Positions 12,736-23,410 of a stretch of 64,000 nt of DNA are shown here, in pieces (positions within the stretch are counted from its first letter, which is position 1; each line of letters opens with the position of its first letter). The stretch spans positions 28,030,999 through 28,094,998 of the forward strand of contig NC_058493.1 of assembly GCF_020382885.2 (NCBI RefSeq), given 5' to 3'. The stretch is from Scatophagus argus. Lineage: Eukaryota; Chordata; Actinopteri; Scatophagidae. A program made the translations under genes and the position numbers. The notes under the pieces were generated by a model. It made no database searches. It was not told the DNA's origin and was given only the letters and a program-made list of their open reading frames with translations.

Positions 12736-14575
12736 TTTGAAACCTGTTGAAAGCTGTGGTCCCTGCGCGGTGCGGCTTCAGCAGGCTTCAGCAGGCTTCA
12801 GCAGGCAGCAGGACTTGATGCTGCTGAGCTGAGAGGAAAGTCGCAGCCTCTCACTTCATGTCTGTTTTCACGTCCAGAGCCTCTGAGTGTGTGAAGTGAT
12901 CAGTGATTAACACTGCAGCTGGTGTGAGTCTGAACAGCTTACAGCTGGCTTCGTTAAAACCCCAAAATGTAACTGTAATCATGTAATTATAATTGTAGTA
13001 ATTTAATTACGACTGATTAAATCGTGATTACTGTCATTTTGGGGCCCCCGCTGGTTTAATCAAGACGTCTGTTCTTCGTGACGATGGCGGCGGTTAGTGA
13101 GTGCGGTGGATGTGACTGTAATCACGATTCTTCTCTGCTTTTGTGGTTTTGGACAGCTCGTCGTGTGCTCGTGTTTGTGTCGTCCCCTCTTTGTTCCTAA
13201 TCACACATCTATCTGCGTAATTGTAACTGCTGTGTAAATGTGCTGACAAACATGTGCTAATAATGCTGAGTGCACGTGGAGGCAAAGTCCCAACGCGCCA
13301 CACGTCCTGTTTTATTAACCCCGACCTCACCCAAAGAGCCAGCAATTACCCAGAGTGCACCGGCAGCCACAAAACCTGCCTTTAATTGCAGTGAGAGCAG
13401 AGCAACCGCTATTTCACATCATTAAACTAAAAGCCACACACAGAACGGTCCAATTAGCCGTAAATACACGTTTGGACAACCGGGAGCTCCGGTGTTAACT
13501 GCCGCGTCCCCCGGGTGGACAGGGAGCATCAGAGGACGCCTCCAGTCTGAGAGAACCAGCAGGAAGTAGCGCCAGACTTCACGTGTCACATGTCTTCTCC
13601 CTTTTCACGGTTTCGTTGACGAGGACAGCAGTTTGTCTCAGGCTCCGTCGGTTTGACAAAAGACAACATGAGAGACACGACTTCAGTGCCCACAACACGA
13701 TCTGATTGGCTGTTCGTCACAGGTGACAGCCTGTCCACACTGAACACGTGGTTTACGAGTTCAGTTCAGTCAGCGTCGGCCCTGAGAAACCACGTCAGTC
13801 CCTGCTAATGATAATTAATCAAATTTACAGTTTATTGAGCTGTTTTATCCAAGAAATCCTCCACGTTAAGCCACCGAACGTCCTCGGTTACTGAGTGGAC
13901 AGACGGGTCAAAGCTCAGCTAAAATAACCCACAAACTGTTGAACAAGCTGCGGTCTCTGGTGTCTCCCAGGACGTCCGTCCACACGTGGCTTTTGATGAT
14001 TTCATGAGATTTACTGACAACAAGACAAGCGTAGCAGACGTGTCCTTTAAGAAGCCGCGGTTATTTAAAGTGCAGTCCAGTCTGGACCACCTGCTGTGTG
14101 TCCTGTCGTGTTTGTTCCTCACGCACAGGGACAGCGACTTTCAAAATCACTTCAGAAAACCCTGAAACGTCGTCAAAGCGAACCGAACCAAATATCTGCT
14201 GTGACCAGAACCTTTCAGATAATCCGAGACGCTGAGGGTGTGAAGTCCCTCATGTGGACAGGTGGTGCATGGTGCTTTTCACTGGTAAACACCATCAGGG
14301 AGCATCAGTGCACAGTTGGTCCTCTTCACACCCCCACCGATGGCCCCACTCACGCCAACATGTCCTCCTCGGCACCAGCCGACGTCCCTCCGCGTGTCAA
14401 ACGATCCCACGGGGACAGGCTGTCAGTGTCACGTCCCCACAACTGACACAAACTGTGACTGTCGATGTGTCATCCAGCATTTCTCCGTCCGACTGCGTCT
14501 CTGCGCTCGTGTGGACGGCAGAGCAGACGCTCACTGATGGAGACGTTACGTCACGTGTCCTTCACTGCCTGACAG

Positions 14576-14630
14576 GTGTGTGTGTGTGTGTGTGCGTGTC
14601 TGTTTGTGTATGTGTGTGTGTGTGTGTGCT
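14576..14630. repeat. (TG)-rich tract abutting a 3' splice site
   Basis: An imperfect alternating TG run that ends only a few bases before the ctctcag acceptor of the exon carrying the tspan18 start codon. In pre-mRNA it would be a (UG)-rich tract in the polypyrimidine-tract position. Confidence 0.9.
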
Positions 14631-14668
14631 CTCAGGGCCAGGGGAAGGTTTCAGCTCGAGGCTCAGCC

Positions 14669-16881
14669 ATGGAGGGGGACTGCCTCAGCTGCATGAAGTA
14701 CCTCATGTTCATCTTCAACTTCTTCATCTTTGTGAGTTCACAGCTTTCTTCTTCTTCTTCTGTTGTTCAGTGTGAGATTGAAATCAACAGGAAACTGTGA
14801 AGCTGGCTCGACTGTTTGTTTCCTGCTGTAAGGTCAGACAGCACAGACGGAAACTCGTCTGAATCTGCCGCGTTTTGCTTTCGTCTTTTCGTTCTTTTTG
14901 CTGTTGTAACTCCTGCTTTGTGTTTCTGGGACTAACAAACTGTACCTGATCCGGTCCTGACTGATCCATTGACCCTCTCCCTGCCAGCTGGGTGGCTCCT
15001 TCCTGCTGGGCGTCGGCGTTTGGGTGCTGCTGGACCCGATGGGGTTCAGGGAGATCGTGGCGGCCAACCCCCTCCTGTTCACCGGCGTCTACGTCATCCT
15101 GGCTATGGGCGGCATGCTGTTCCTGCTGGGCTTCCTGGGCTGCTGCGGGGCCATCAGGGAGAACAAATGTCTCCTGCTCTTTGTGAGTCCTCTGCAGCGT
15201 AAACCGAGCAGTTTGTCTGGATGTGTAAAAATAGTACATGTTATGATTACAGTTCAGGGTGCTGCTCTCACATGCCCCACGTTGAGTCTAATTTCATGAA
15301 CACTTTATGAATTCACGTCAGTGTATAAAAGTGGGGAAAGTGCAACATGAAGGGGGTGAAGCTGAGGTCGAATCGCCGTCTCATCCCGTTTGTGCGTTAC
15401 GTAAGACCGGAGTGGAAACGGTGCAAGTGTGCCATCTAGAGGAGAGAAATGTAACGACAAGTCTGACTGTTGTGTCATCAGAAAGGTTTTATTATTCAGC
15501 GTCAGTATGATACTGTGTGTTGTGTAGAATTATTTCATGGCCGTAATTTGCGTGTGACTTTCTTCTTCTTGTCCTTCCTCAGTTCTTCATGCTCATCCTC
15601 CTCATCTTCCTGGCTGAGCTGGCTGCTGCCATCCTGGCTTTCCTCTTCAGGGAGCATGTGAGTGCAGACCCCGGATCAGTTCAGCTCGTCGCTGCAGCTG
15701 GTTTGAGCTCCGTCCTGTGTTCGCACGTGGCAGACTCTCTGAAGTGTGTAACTCACCAGGAGTGTAAACCACCATCTCACCATGACATGATGTCACATTG
15801 GTTCTTTGGACAGTTGTGCATAAACTGTTGTGATTCAATTCTGTGTCCTTGTCTGTTCATTCATATGTAATCTGCTGCAGTAGACGTTTGCGAGCTGGAG
15901 CTACAGGCTGGCCGGTCGTGGTTACCTGATCTGGACTGTGTTTGTGTGTCTGTACAGTTAACCAGAGAGTATTTCAGCAGGGAGCTGAAGCGTCACTACC
16001 AGGGTCAAAACAACACCGACGTCTTCACGACCACCTGGAACGCCATCATGAGCACGGTGAGGCGGTGATTTCCCAGTTTCCACCTTACAATCCACCCAGT
16101 GTGACAGCAGTCCCATGGAGTCCTGTCGTCGTGTTTCTCTGCACAGTTCGACTGCTGTGGCGTGAGTGGCCCCGAGGACTTCGACGAGAGCCTCTTCAGG
16201 CTCCTCAGCCCCAGTAAGCTGGTCCCTGAGGCCTGTTGCCAGAGGAGCAGTTACCTTGGAGACGTGAGCGTGGAGCAGTGTGTGAGCGGCAGCGTGGCCT
16301 TCAGACACAACAAGGTCATTAGAGGAAACACACGCACACACACGCACGCACGTGGATTCGTGTGAACATGTCAAAGGTGCTTCGTTGTTTAACTCAAACT
16401 TCTTGCTGTTTGGTAATTCAACAAAACGATGCCTGAAGAGAAGCTGAATGTCATTTCCCCCGAGGTGTGTGTGTGTGTGAGTGTGCGCGCGTGTGTGTGT
16501 GTGTGTGTTATGGAACAGTGGAATCAGTTTCGTGTGTGTGTGTGTTTTCTTCTTGCAGGGCTGTTACTCGGCGATGGTCGACTACTTTGAGACGTACATT
16601 TACACCGCGGGAGCTCTGGCCATCGTGGTGCTGACAATCGAAGTACGTGCTGTCGTGTAAAAATGCATCAACGAGACCCACTAGAGCACCTAATGTAGAT
16701 CAATCCGCCGCTGAAAATAGTCCCCAACAAATTCTCTATTTCCTCTACAGATGAAAGGTTTTATCGTGCCTGATTGATACTGCAGATGAAGGAAGCTTGT
16801 CTAAAATCTCTGTGCGTCTCTTTCTCTCTGCAGCTCTTCGCCATGGTGTTCGCCATGTGTTTATTCAGAGGAATCCAGTAA
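14669..16881 (+). CDS. tspan18: Tetraspanin-18, complete, 7 coding exons, 243 aa
   Basis: Four-pass membrane protein that organises surface microdomains; mammalian TSPAN18 has been linked to calcium-channel function in endothelium. Coding exons: 14669-14731 (exon begins 14636), 14988-15182, 15583-15657, 15958-16056, 16147-16314, 16559-16642 and 16834-16881. All junctions are phase 0 and the stop is TAA. The N-terminus [13 protein letters not shown] matches human TSPAN18 almost exactly, with juxtamembrane cysteines C5 and C8. Membrane segments fall near residues 12-34, 51-76, 84-108 and 209-237. The large loop carries CCG (147-149), PEACC (171-175), C189 and C202, giving six cysteines, plus an N-glycosylation sequon at N129. 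Human TSPAN18 is about 248 aa, so the model is full length. The exon 5 donor (GTCATT) is weak. I cannot tell whether this is the a or b fish paralogue. Confidence 0.94.
16462..16548. repeat. (TG)-rich tracts upstream of tspan18 coding exon 6
   Basis: Two alternating TG runs, at about 16465-16508 (interrupted by GCGCGC) and about 16532-16544, lie just before the ttttcttcttgcag acceptor at 16558. Here a normal pyrimidine tract separates the repeat from the AG, unlike at the start-codon exon. Confidence 0.85.
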
Positions 16882-18331
16882 GCGCTGCGTTATCGGCGCC
16901 GTCTGTCAGGAGGGCACAAACAAAGCTGTAAAATATGAAACGTATTTGTACAGTGATAGTTTCCGTGTCTCATTGGTTTTGTGACATTGTTTCGTACTGC
17001 ACCGCTGCAGCAGGACGTTTCGGGTACTTTGCTTTGGGCACAACAGACGCACACACAGGAAGTGGTCCTCCAGCTGAGGCTCTGCACCGTGAGCATCCAG
17101 GCTGAGAGGTTCTACAAGCCAAACGCTGAGGGCAAACCGGATCACAACCCGTGACCAGCAACCATTTGATTCATAGCCTGATCTGACAACGATGATTGAT
17201 TTTCACGATCACAGAGAGTCTGCACAAACCTGCAGCTGCAGGGAGCCTCAGGACAGTCAGCATCAAAAACGTGTACTTTGCTGTTATACTCCCACCATCA
17301 ACCACCCGACTTACTAAGGCGTCTGCTGCTTCGCGTCTCGTTCGCCAGACTCCGCTCAGACTCGTCGTTCATCACTCGGCTGATGGATTCCCACCTGTTC
17401 AGCACCCCCAGATGGTTACAGAAGACCACCTGCTCAGTGACCAAGATCAGTAAAGAGTTTCACTTCGTGCAGCTTCAAGTTCTGCCTCCACAAATCAGCA
17501 GACGAAAACCAGTTTGTCAGCAGAGCGGAGCTGATGAGAGTGGAACGGCACAGCTTTGCTTTAAAGCAGGCTGATGGCTGAGATGTGAGCTGGTTAAAGG
17601 AACAGTTCACTTAAAAAATGAAAAGTCAGTCATTAGCCTGGAGACGCCAAGCTGATCTGAAAAATCGTCATTTACACCCTTTTTTAGAAGCTGAAAAAGT
17701 GTTGGCACGCGTCCCGTCGGAGGTGGGTGCCCGAGCTTCAGAAACTGGTCCCTGATGATCTGTGTGACGGCTCTGGACCGTCAGTTTCATTCATACCTCA
17801 CAGAAACCTGCTGAATGCGACACATTCTGCTTGTCTCCTGCTCGAGCCTCACCGTCATCAACACAAGTCATGAAAGGTGAAACGTGATTCTCTGAAAACC
17901 GTGTTGTTTATTTTCACAAGTCTTTACATTCAGGCAGCATTCAGTGTAAAGTATTTAGTATTTAAGTTTGTAAGTTAAAGCATCTTCACATCATGAGACT
18001 GAATGTGTGTGTGTTTTATGTAAATATGCCTCAGTGGGACAGTACGTGTTGGTGCACAGTGGATTAATGATCATTTTTGTCAGTAGTTATTTAATGGAAC
18101 TTAAGCTAAAATAACCTTTTTCTGTAGGTGTGTTTGTATAAATGGCACTGACTGACATTAAACTGATTTCTGTGATTTTAGTGGTGTGACATTTAATTTG
18201 TCCTGCATACAAAACAAGCATCGTGTCAACAATTTTACAGACGTCTTTTACAACGGTGGTCGATTTCACTGCAATACCACCAGTGGCCACTGGGCCGAGT
18301 GGCGCGCTTGCATCCAGGTCTAAAAAAATAC

Positions 18332-18878
18332 CCTACATAGACGAAAGTATCCAGACACCCCTCTTCATGGGCCTGTTCCTCAGGGTTTGGGCTCGGCCCC
18401 TGACTTCCAGTGAAGGGAAATCTTAATGCTTCAGCACACCAAGACATTTTGGACAATGCTATGCTTCCAACTTTGTGGCAACAGTTTGTTGAAGGCCCTT
18501 TTCTATTCCAGCATGACTGTGCCCCAGTGCACAAAGCAAAGCTCCATAAAGACATGGTTGGATGAGTTTGGTGTGGAAGAACTTGACTGGCCCACACAGA
18601 GCCCTGACCTCAACCCCATCCAACACCTTTGGGATGAACTGGAACGGAGATTGTGAGCCAGGCCTTTTGGTCCAACATCAGTGTGTGACCTCACAAATGC
18701 TCTACTGCATGAATGGGCACAAATTCCCACAGAAACACTCCAACATGTTGTGGAAAGCCTTCACAGAAGAGTGGAAGCTGTTAGAGCTGCAAAGCTGTCT
18801 GTGTGTTTACAATGAGACGTCATTAAAGTCCCTGTTGGTGTGATGGACGTGTGTCCCAATACTTTTGTCTATTGGGTG
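18332..18878 (+). mobile_element. Tc1-like non-autonomous element, copy B
   Basis: A decayed left terminal repeat (ctacatagacgaaagtat) and right terminal repeat (cccaatacttttgtctat) flank about 500 bases derived from the C-terminal third of a Tc1/mariner transposase. The recognisable block is [13 protein letters not shown] followed by [18 protein letters not shown]. The frame upstream of WLDEF is shifted by one base. The position that is the catalytic Glu in Tc1 transposases reads Gln, and a TGA follows ERRL. The same three lesions occur in the copies at 35701 and 53507. The N-terminal DNA-binding domain and the first catalytic Asp are absent. Confidence 0.88.
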
Positions 18879-19135
18879 TACATTCATGGTCATAAGATTT
18901 AATTTGTGTAGAAACTGTTGAGTTTCTGTACTTAACTCAATGTAAACAGTTCAGTCCAACACAATATAATTTGTGAAAATCTGGACTGCAGTGACGTCCA
19001 CTGAAATCCACGGATCTGCTGATGTTAACTTTTTCTGACAAACTCAACAATGACAGTTTGCTTTATGGGTCTGTAAAGATTCAACAAAACAAGCTGAAAA
19101 CAAGCAAATTCACAGTAGCTGCAGTCCAGTAAGGG

Positions 19136-19137
<2 letters not shown>

Positions 19138-19198
<61 letters not shown>
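19138..19198. repeat. (CA)n microsatellite
   Basis: An alternating CA run of about 60 bases, the longest simple repeat in the window, upstream of the Ig-domain gene. Confidence 0.95.
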
Positions 19199-19201
<3 letters not shown>

Positions 19202-19702
19202 TCCACGTCAGATTTCAGCGTCCTGCGATGAAAACTCTGGCAGCTAAATGGTGGGGATGAAATTTAACACTGGTGGTTATGTTTTCATTGATGTTTCATC
19301 AAGAATTGTGGTGTTTTGTGATCTTAAAATGAGCCTTTTATAATTAGAGGGAACGTCTGCACTGTTGCACCAACATGTTTCTACAGTAGCCCAGGGTGGT
19401 CATGATTAAGCCATCTAGTGGCACATGTATGAGCTGTTTCTGTCAGCTGGCAGTGGAAAGCACCCCGATGGCCTTCCTGGTTATGGCTGACGACACACAC
19501 TGACGTCCCCACCACGGGATCACGTCAGGTGGACTCGACTCGTGTGAAGCCTCAGGGCGCCTCCAGCCGCGGCTTGTAAACTGATACACCTGACAAAACA
19601 AAAGTGATACGAGGCAGCTTCTGAACTTTGTGCTCCAGCTTCTTATTTTGTTAAATAATATTCATGTGAGCGCTGTAACCTGCGGGGTAAAGCCATCACC
19701 AA

Positions 19703-20156
19703 ATGTGGAGGACACCTCAGGGACAGACTGGGACGGCCACGCTGTACTTTGGACTGGTTCTGTCACACTTGGTTGGTGAAGGTAAGTCCTCCGCTGCACC
19801 TGAACCAGATTCAGCACAGAGACAGGGTCAATTCAGGTAAACCTGACGTTCCTATTGATCAGACAGGAGAACACTGGGGTTTGCTTTTCTCTTTCACAAG
19901 ATAGATAGATTGATGCTTTATTGATCCTAAGGGAAATTCAATTCAATTTATTTATACAGCACCTTATGCAATCAAAACTGTCTCCAGGTGCTTTACAGAG
20001 ACCCAGAGCCTGAACCTCTGAGCAAACAGACAGTGGCAAGGAAAAACCCTTTTAACAGGAAGAAACCCTGAGCAGGACCCGACTCACAAGGGAGAACCAT
20101 CCTGCTGATAGTCAGCTGAGTGAAGGAGGAGAAGAAGAGGTAGACAGGACAGAGAG

Positions 20157-20193
<37 letters not shown>

Positions 20194-21779
20194 TACATGC
20201 AGTGAACATCATACATCACAAAGGACAAACATGACAGGTTGTTATAATTGGAACTCTGAAGACTGTGTTGTGTGTAAAATCAAGCATCCAGCAGCACATT
20301 ACAGCAGCGTAGGTTAGTCAAAAAGCAAACAAACAAGGCCTAACTGTGGGTAAACAGAAAATAAAAACTATACTGATCACAAACTGACTAAACATATACT
20401 AAACTAACACGTTTACCGCCACATTCAGACCTTGTTGTTGAGCAGACGAGCTGCAGTTTGTTCCTCTGGAGGAAACCACAGGGGAAAGCTGCACTGTCAT
20501 CCTGAGGAAACCTGTTAGCATCCAGTTAGCATGCTAACCTGAGCCCCACACACACACACACACACACGTCTCTCACGTGACGTCAGCACTCTTCTGCTCA
20601 TGTTTGTCCTTTTGTTGGAATGTTTTAAGCTCAAATTCTTGCCGCAGCCTACAAACATGAGCTCGTTTCTTCCTGAGTCATGCTTCACTTTCAGCAGCGA
20701 AGACTACAACTCCCATGATCCCACGCGGCTCCTCCCAGCAGGTGTCTCAGAGGACATCTGATGTGCTCTGTGTGCAGGCGGCGTGGTGCGCGTGCTGTGT
20801 CCGCCCGGTCAGCCCGTCACGTTGCCGTGTTCCTATCAGTATGAGGACCACACGAACATCTCGCAGCTGTCTGTGCAGTGGAGGAGCCCGCGCAACCGGC
20901 TGCTGTGTCACTACATCAAACACAAAGCCTTCCGGAACTGCACGGCGGGCTACACCATCAGCTACAGCCCCGGCACCATCACCCTGAGCATCCAGCGCGT
21001 CCGGGTCCAGGACTACGGGACTCACGTTTGTTCTGTGAGCAAACCGCACGAGTTCTCTGACTACAGCGTCGAGCTGGCCAGGATGTCAGGTGAGTCCGAC
21101 AGGTGAAGGCGGGGCGGGTTTGTGTCCTCGCGCCCGCGCTGACGCAAAGTGTGTGAGTCCACAGTCAGTAGCGCGTGGTTCTCCTGTGTGTTTCTGCAGA
21201 TTCTGTCACTGCAGCGCCAAACTGTGGATGGAAGCAGCCAGGTGAGCTTACGTCACAGATTAAAGGCTTCATGTCTGTACACTCTGTCACAGGTGAAAGT
21301 CACGCATTCAAAATGTAAGCGTTAGCATCAAGATACACACGATGTGCCAAAAGTAAAAGTCATGCAGGTTTGCCCGTTTCAGAATCCCGCTGTTGCTGTG
21401 TTAATGTACGCGTTCATTTAATGTTGCAGTGGAACTACTTTAATCTATAATAATAATAATATAATAATATATCACCACACTTTGTTGGTTATGTTTTGTA
21501 TGTGCAAAGTAATTGAACAACTGCAGTGGAGTAAAAGTACAACGTGTGCCTCTGACATGTAATGGAGGAGAAATAAAAAGTATTTCAGGTGCAACACTTG
21601 AGTTAGTGCACTTAGCTGTGAGAAGTCACACCTCTAAACAGCAAGTTATAATGAATCAAAGAGGCTGAAGTGTTCACAGTGCGAACACGCTGACATGATT
21701 CGTGTGTGTGTTTGTCCTTTCAGGTCCCGTCTGGACTCCCGTTCTTCTCCTCGCTTTGGGATCGTCTGTTGGCATGTAG
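19703..21779 (+). CDS. Small single-IgV surface protein, 4 exons, 162 aa, family uncertain
   Basis: Exons 19703-19781, 20778-21089, 21200-21241 and 21724-21779 all join in phase 1, as is typical of Ig-domain exons. Residues 1-26 form a signal peptide (hydrophobic core [15 protein letters not shown]). Residues 28-130 form one V-type Ig domain: strand-B Cys44, strand-C Trp61 and the DYGTHVC motif ending at Cys111. A further cysteine pair, C70 and C81, recalls the second disulfide of CD28/CTLA4, TMIGD2 and CD160. Cys34 and Cys139 are unpaired candidates. Sequons are N53-I-S and N80-C-T. The C-terminus is about 16 mostly hydrophobic residues ([16 protein letters not shown]) with no cytoplasmic tail. 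This is short for a membrane span and better suited to GPI anchoring (inference). It is not a shadow frame: four consistent exons and a poly(A) signal support it. Confidence 0.82.
19930..20160 (+). repeat. Dispersed teleost repeat in intron 1 of the Ig gene
   Basis: It begins with ttattgatcctaagggaaa and attcaattcaatttattt, then cactttacagagaccc-type and aacaggaagaaaccctgag wording, which I recognise as a widespread fish interspersed repeat. It runs into a (GA)n tract. The class is not determined, and the remainder of this intron to 20777 shows nothing else but a short (CA)n. Confidence 0.55.
20160..20189. repeat. (GA)n microsatellite
   Basis: An alternating AG run of about 30 bases at the right edge of the dispersed repeat in the Ig gene's first intron. 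Confidence 0.95.
20546..20568. repeat. (CA)n microsatellite
   Basis: A short alternating CA run of about 22 bases, about 210 bases before the Ig-domain exon. Confidence 0.9.
21330..21600 (-). repeat. Teleost 'agtaaaagtac' dispersed repeat, copy 1
   Basis: Intron 3 of the Ig gene holds tttaatctataataataat, gtggagtaaaagtacaa and ggagaaataaaaagtattt, parts of a very common fish repeat. Related DNA occurs at 46885-47060 and 56500-56675. The strand is arbitrary, set relative to 46885. Confidence 0.5.
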
Positions 21780-21917
21780 CAGATGGACAGTGGAAACATT
21801 GCTGCTTATCGAACTTAATTAAAATGTAATGACAGATGTGTTCAGCGACAGACACGCTTCACTTAGTCTGAAAAATGAAGCCACACAGAAGCTAAACTCG
21901 TGTTGTGCAGAGCTCTC

Positions 21918-21923
21918 AATAAA
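21918..21923 (+). terminator. Poly(A) signal AATAAA of the Ig-domain gene
   Basis: A canonical AATAAA lies 139 bases after the TAG stop at 21777-21779, followed by a GT-rich stretch (cagtgtgtgtgtttac). This is a normal 3' end for a compact gene. Confidence 0.75.
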
Positions 21924-22054
21924 ACCTGTCAGTGTGTGTGTTTACTTTTTCTTTTCATTTATGTTTCTGTGCTTTTATAAATGACCCACCTGCTTCCGTT
22001 TCTTCTCTTTTCCCATTAAGAAGTAAGTTTTTTTGGCCACAAAATGTGTTGGTA

Positions 22055-22251
22055 CACTAAATAGTCAAAAGTACCCAGACAGCCCTCTTCATGGGTCTGT
22101 TCCTCAGGGTTTGGGCTCGGCCCCTGGCTTCCGGTGGAGGGAAAGACATTTTGGACAATGCTATGCTTCCAACTTTGTGGCAACAGTTTGTTGAAGGAGC
22201 TAAAACTCTCTGTTGGTGTCAGGTGTCCCAATACTTCTGTCTATATGAATG
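22055..22251 (+). mobile_element. Tc1-like non-autonomous element, copy C (about 197 bases)
   Basis: A TA dinucleotide precedes CACTAAATAGTCAAAAGTA, and the right end is cccaatacttctgtctatat. The interior shares the left junction of copy B (ccctcttcatggg, ctgttcctcagggtttggg) and then loses everything after tttgttgaagg. It is therefore a second-generation deletion of the same non-autonomous element. Confidence 0.85.
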
Positions 22252-23284
22252 ACTTTAAAAAATATTTTTAAAAACTGCAGGGTCCATCTGTGGCCTCAGG
22301 GTGGCGCCAGATGGCCGCCGGGTTTCAGTGCAGAGGTGAAGGGTCAGCGGAGTTCCGGCACAGCCCGTCTTTAAAGAAGACAACAAGCTAACAATCGTTA
22401 TTATCGTTCAAAAAGGCTAACTTCCGGTTAGCTTCATTAGCGGACTCTAAACCAGTCGCGTTTGTCAGCTGACAACAAGCGGTTTAAACAAACCAGACTG
22501 TTTGGGTTCACGGTTCAGATGTCGTCTTTGCCCCCCGGTCAGATTCGGATCAAACATTTCCGGTTTCCTGTGGGTCTCAGCTGTCCGTTAATAGGTTCAG
22601 TTCCGGGTTTTTTCGGATTCAGGCATACAATTTTGTAATGGGCGGACAACAGGCCTCAGCAATGTGTGAGGCCATTTCATAACGATGAGAAAACTTCCCC
22701 TCTGGGCTTCCGTAATTGTCGTTGCTGGACAAAATCAGACAATAAATTGAGAAATATAGAAAAACCCCAATAATATTATCCTGTATGTGTATTTGTCCAG
22801 TGTTTTTTAAATATAATTGACCTAATGTAACTCCAATGATAACCTCAAATCCCCTTTAAATCGTAGCGTTAAACCTTTTATTTGTGGTATGGACTGTCTG
22901 ACAGCAGTACTAATATATTCTCTTGTGTTTATCCAATAAAAATATGTTCGTTCATGTTAACCTCACACGTTTTACATCATCTGTGTGTATAAACTACAGC
23001 GTCTCAAAGGCGGGACAGGCTGCAGTACTGCCAGGATCCACTTGAGGGCATCGTCACGCCCTTCAGGCAGATCCGGTGCACCTGAGGCTTTTGGCGGCCA
23101 ACGTGTTGTCTTCTTCCTCGTCATCAAGCTGGAAAACACTAAAGCAGCATTAAGGTAAACGCTGTCTTTCTGCTCTAATCATACGCTGTGACGTGTTTCG
23201 GGAGCTGATTGCTGTAGTCTGTCAGGACTGTGGATCCCGGACGACCCTCGTCCCTGAGGCGCTGCGGGCAGCAGTTCCACATCC

Positions 23285-23410
23285 AAGCCGGCCGACCGGA
23301 GACGTAACACCAGAACACCAGGATGCGAACTCCACCCAGCTGGCCCAGCCGGGGATCGAACCCAGAAGCTTCGTGCTGCGGGTCGCCGCGGAGCCTCACA
23401 GAGGTAACAT
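23285..23410 (-). repeat. SINE-like fragment with a B-box-like sequence
   Basis: Read on the minus strand it contains GGGTTCGATCCCCGGC, close to a tRNA B box, followed by GTGGAGTTCGCATCCTGG. I recognise that order from a widespread fish SINE/LINE-tail repeat. A probable fragment of the other end of such a repeat lies at 63275-63520. Confidence 0.45.

Larger units (their letters stand above)
7877..14635 (+). other. Putative tspan18 intron 2; simple repeats, no gene seen
   Basis: About 6.8 kb without a supported coding exon. It contains (CA)n at 8812-8843, (TG)n at 11909-11952, a C/T-rich minisatellite at 12621-12735, a threefold 10-base tandem repeat around 12778-12808, and a (TG)-rich tract at 14576-14630 that abuts the next exon. 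Open frames here run through simple repeats or lack any known motif. Confidence 0.5.
16882..19702 (+). other. tspan18 3' flank and intergenic DNA
   Basis: No coding sequence recognised. It presumably holds the tspan18 3' UTR, but the end is not clear: an ATTAAA at 18157-18162 is the best visible poly(A) signal and may be fortuitous. About 17593-17780 looks like another dispersed fish repeat (aaaggaacagttcac start). Copy B of the Tc1-like family (18332-18878) and a (CA)n run (19138-19198) follow. Confidence 0.5.

Noticed and set aside
14254..14775. 173-codon plus frame overlapping the tspan18 start exon
   Set aside because: It reads through the TG repeat (Cys-Val runs) and is out of frame with the tetraspanin.
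18562..18843. 93-codon frame (also at 35736 and 53758) that looks conserved because it recurs
   Set aside because: It is a shifted frame of the Tc1-like element; it recurs because the element does, not because it is a gene.
23030..23155. Possible coding exon ending in a TTAAG|GTAAAC donor
   Set aside because: No frame gives a recognisable protein and there is no partner exon, so not enough to call it.
23285..23410. Possible tRNA gene because of the B-box-like sequence
   Set aside because: No A box or cloverleaf at the right spacing; the context fits a SINE-like fragment.
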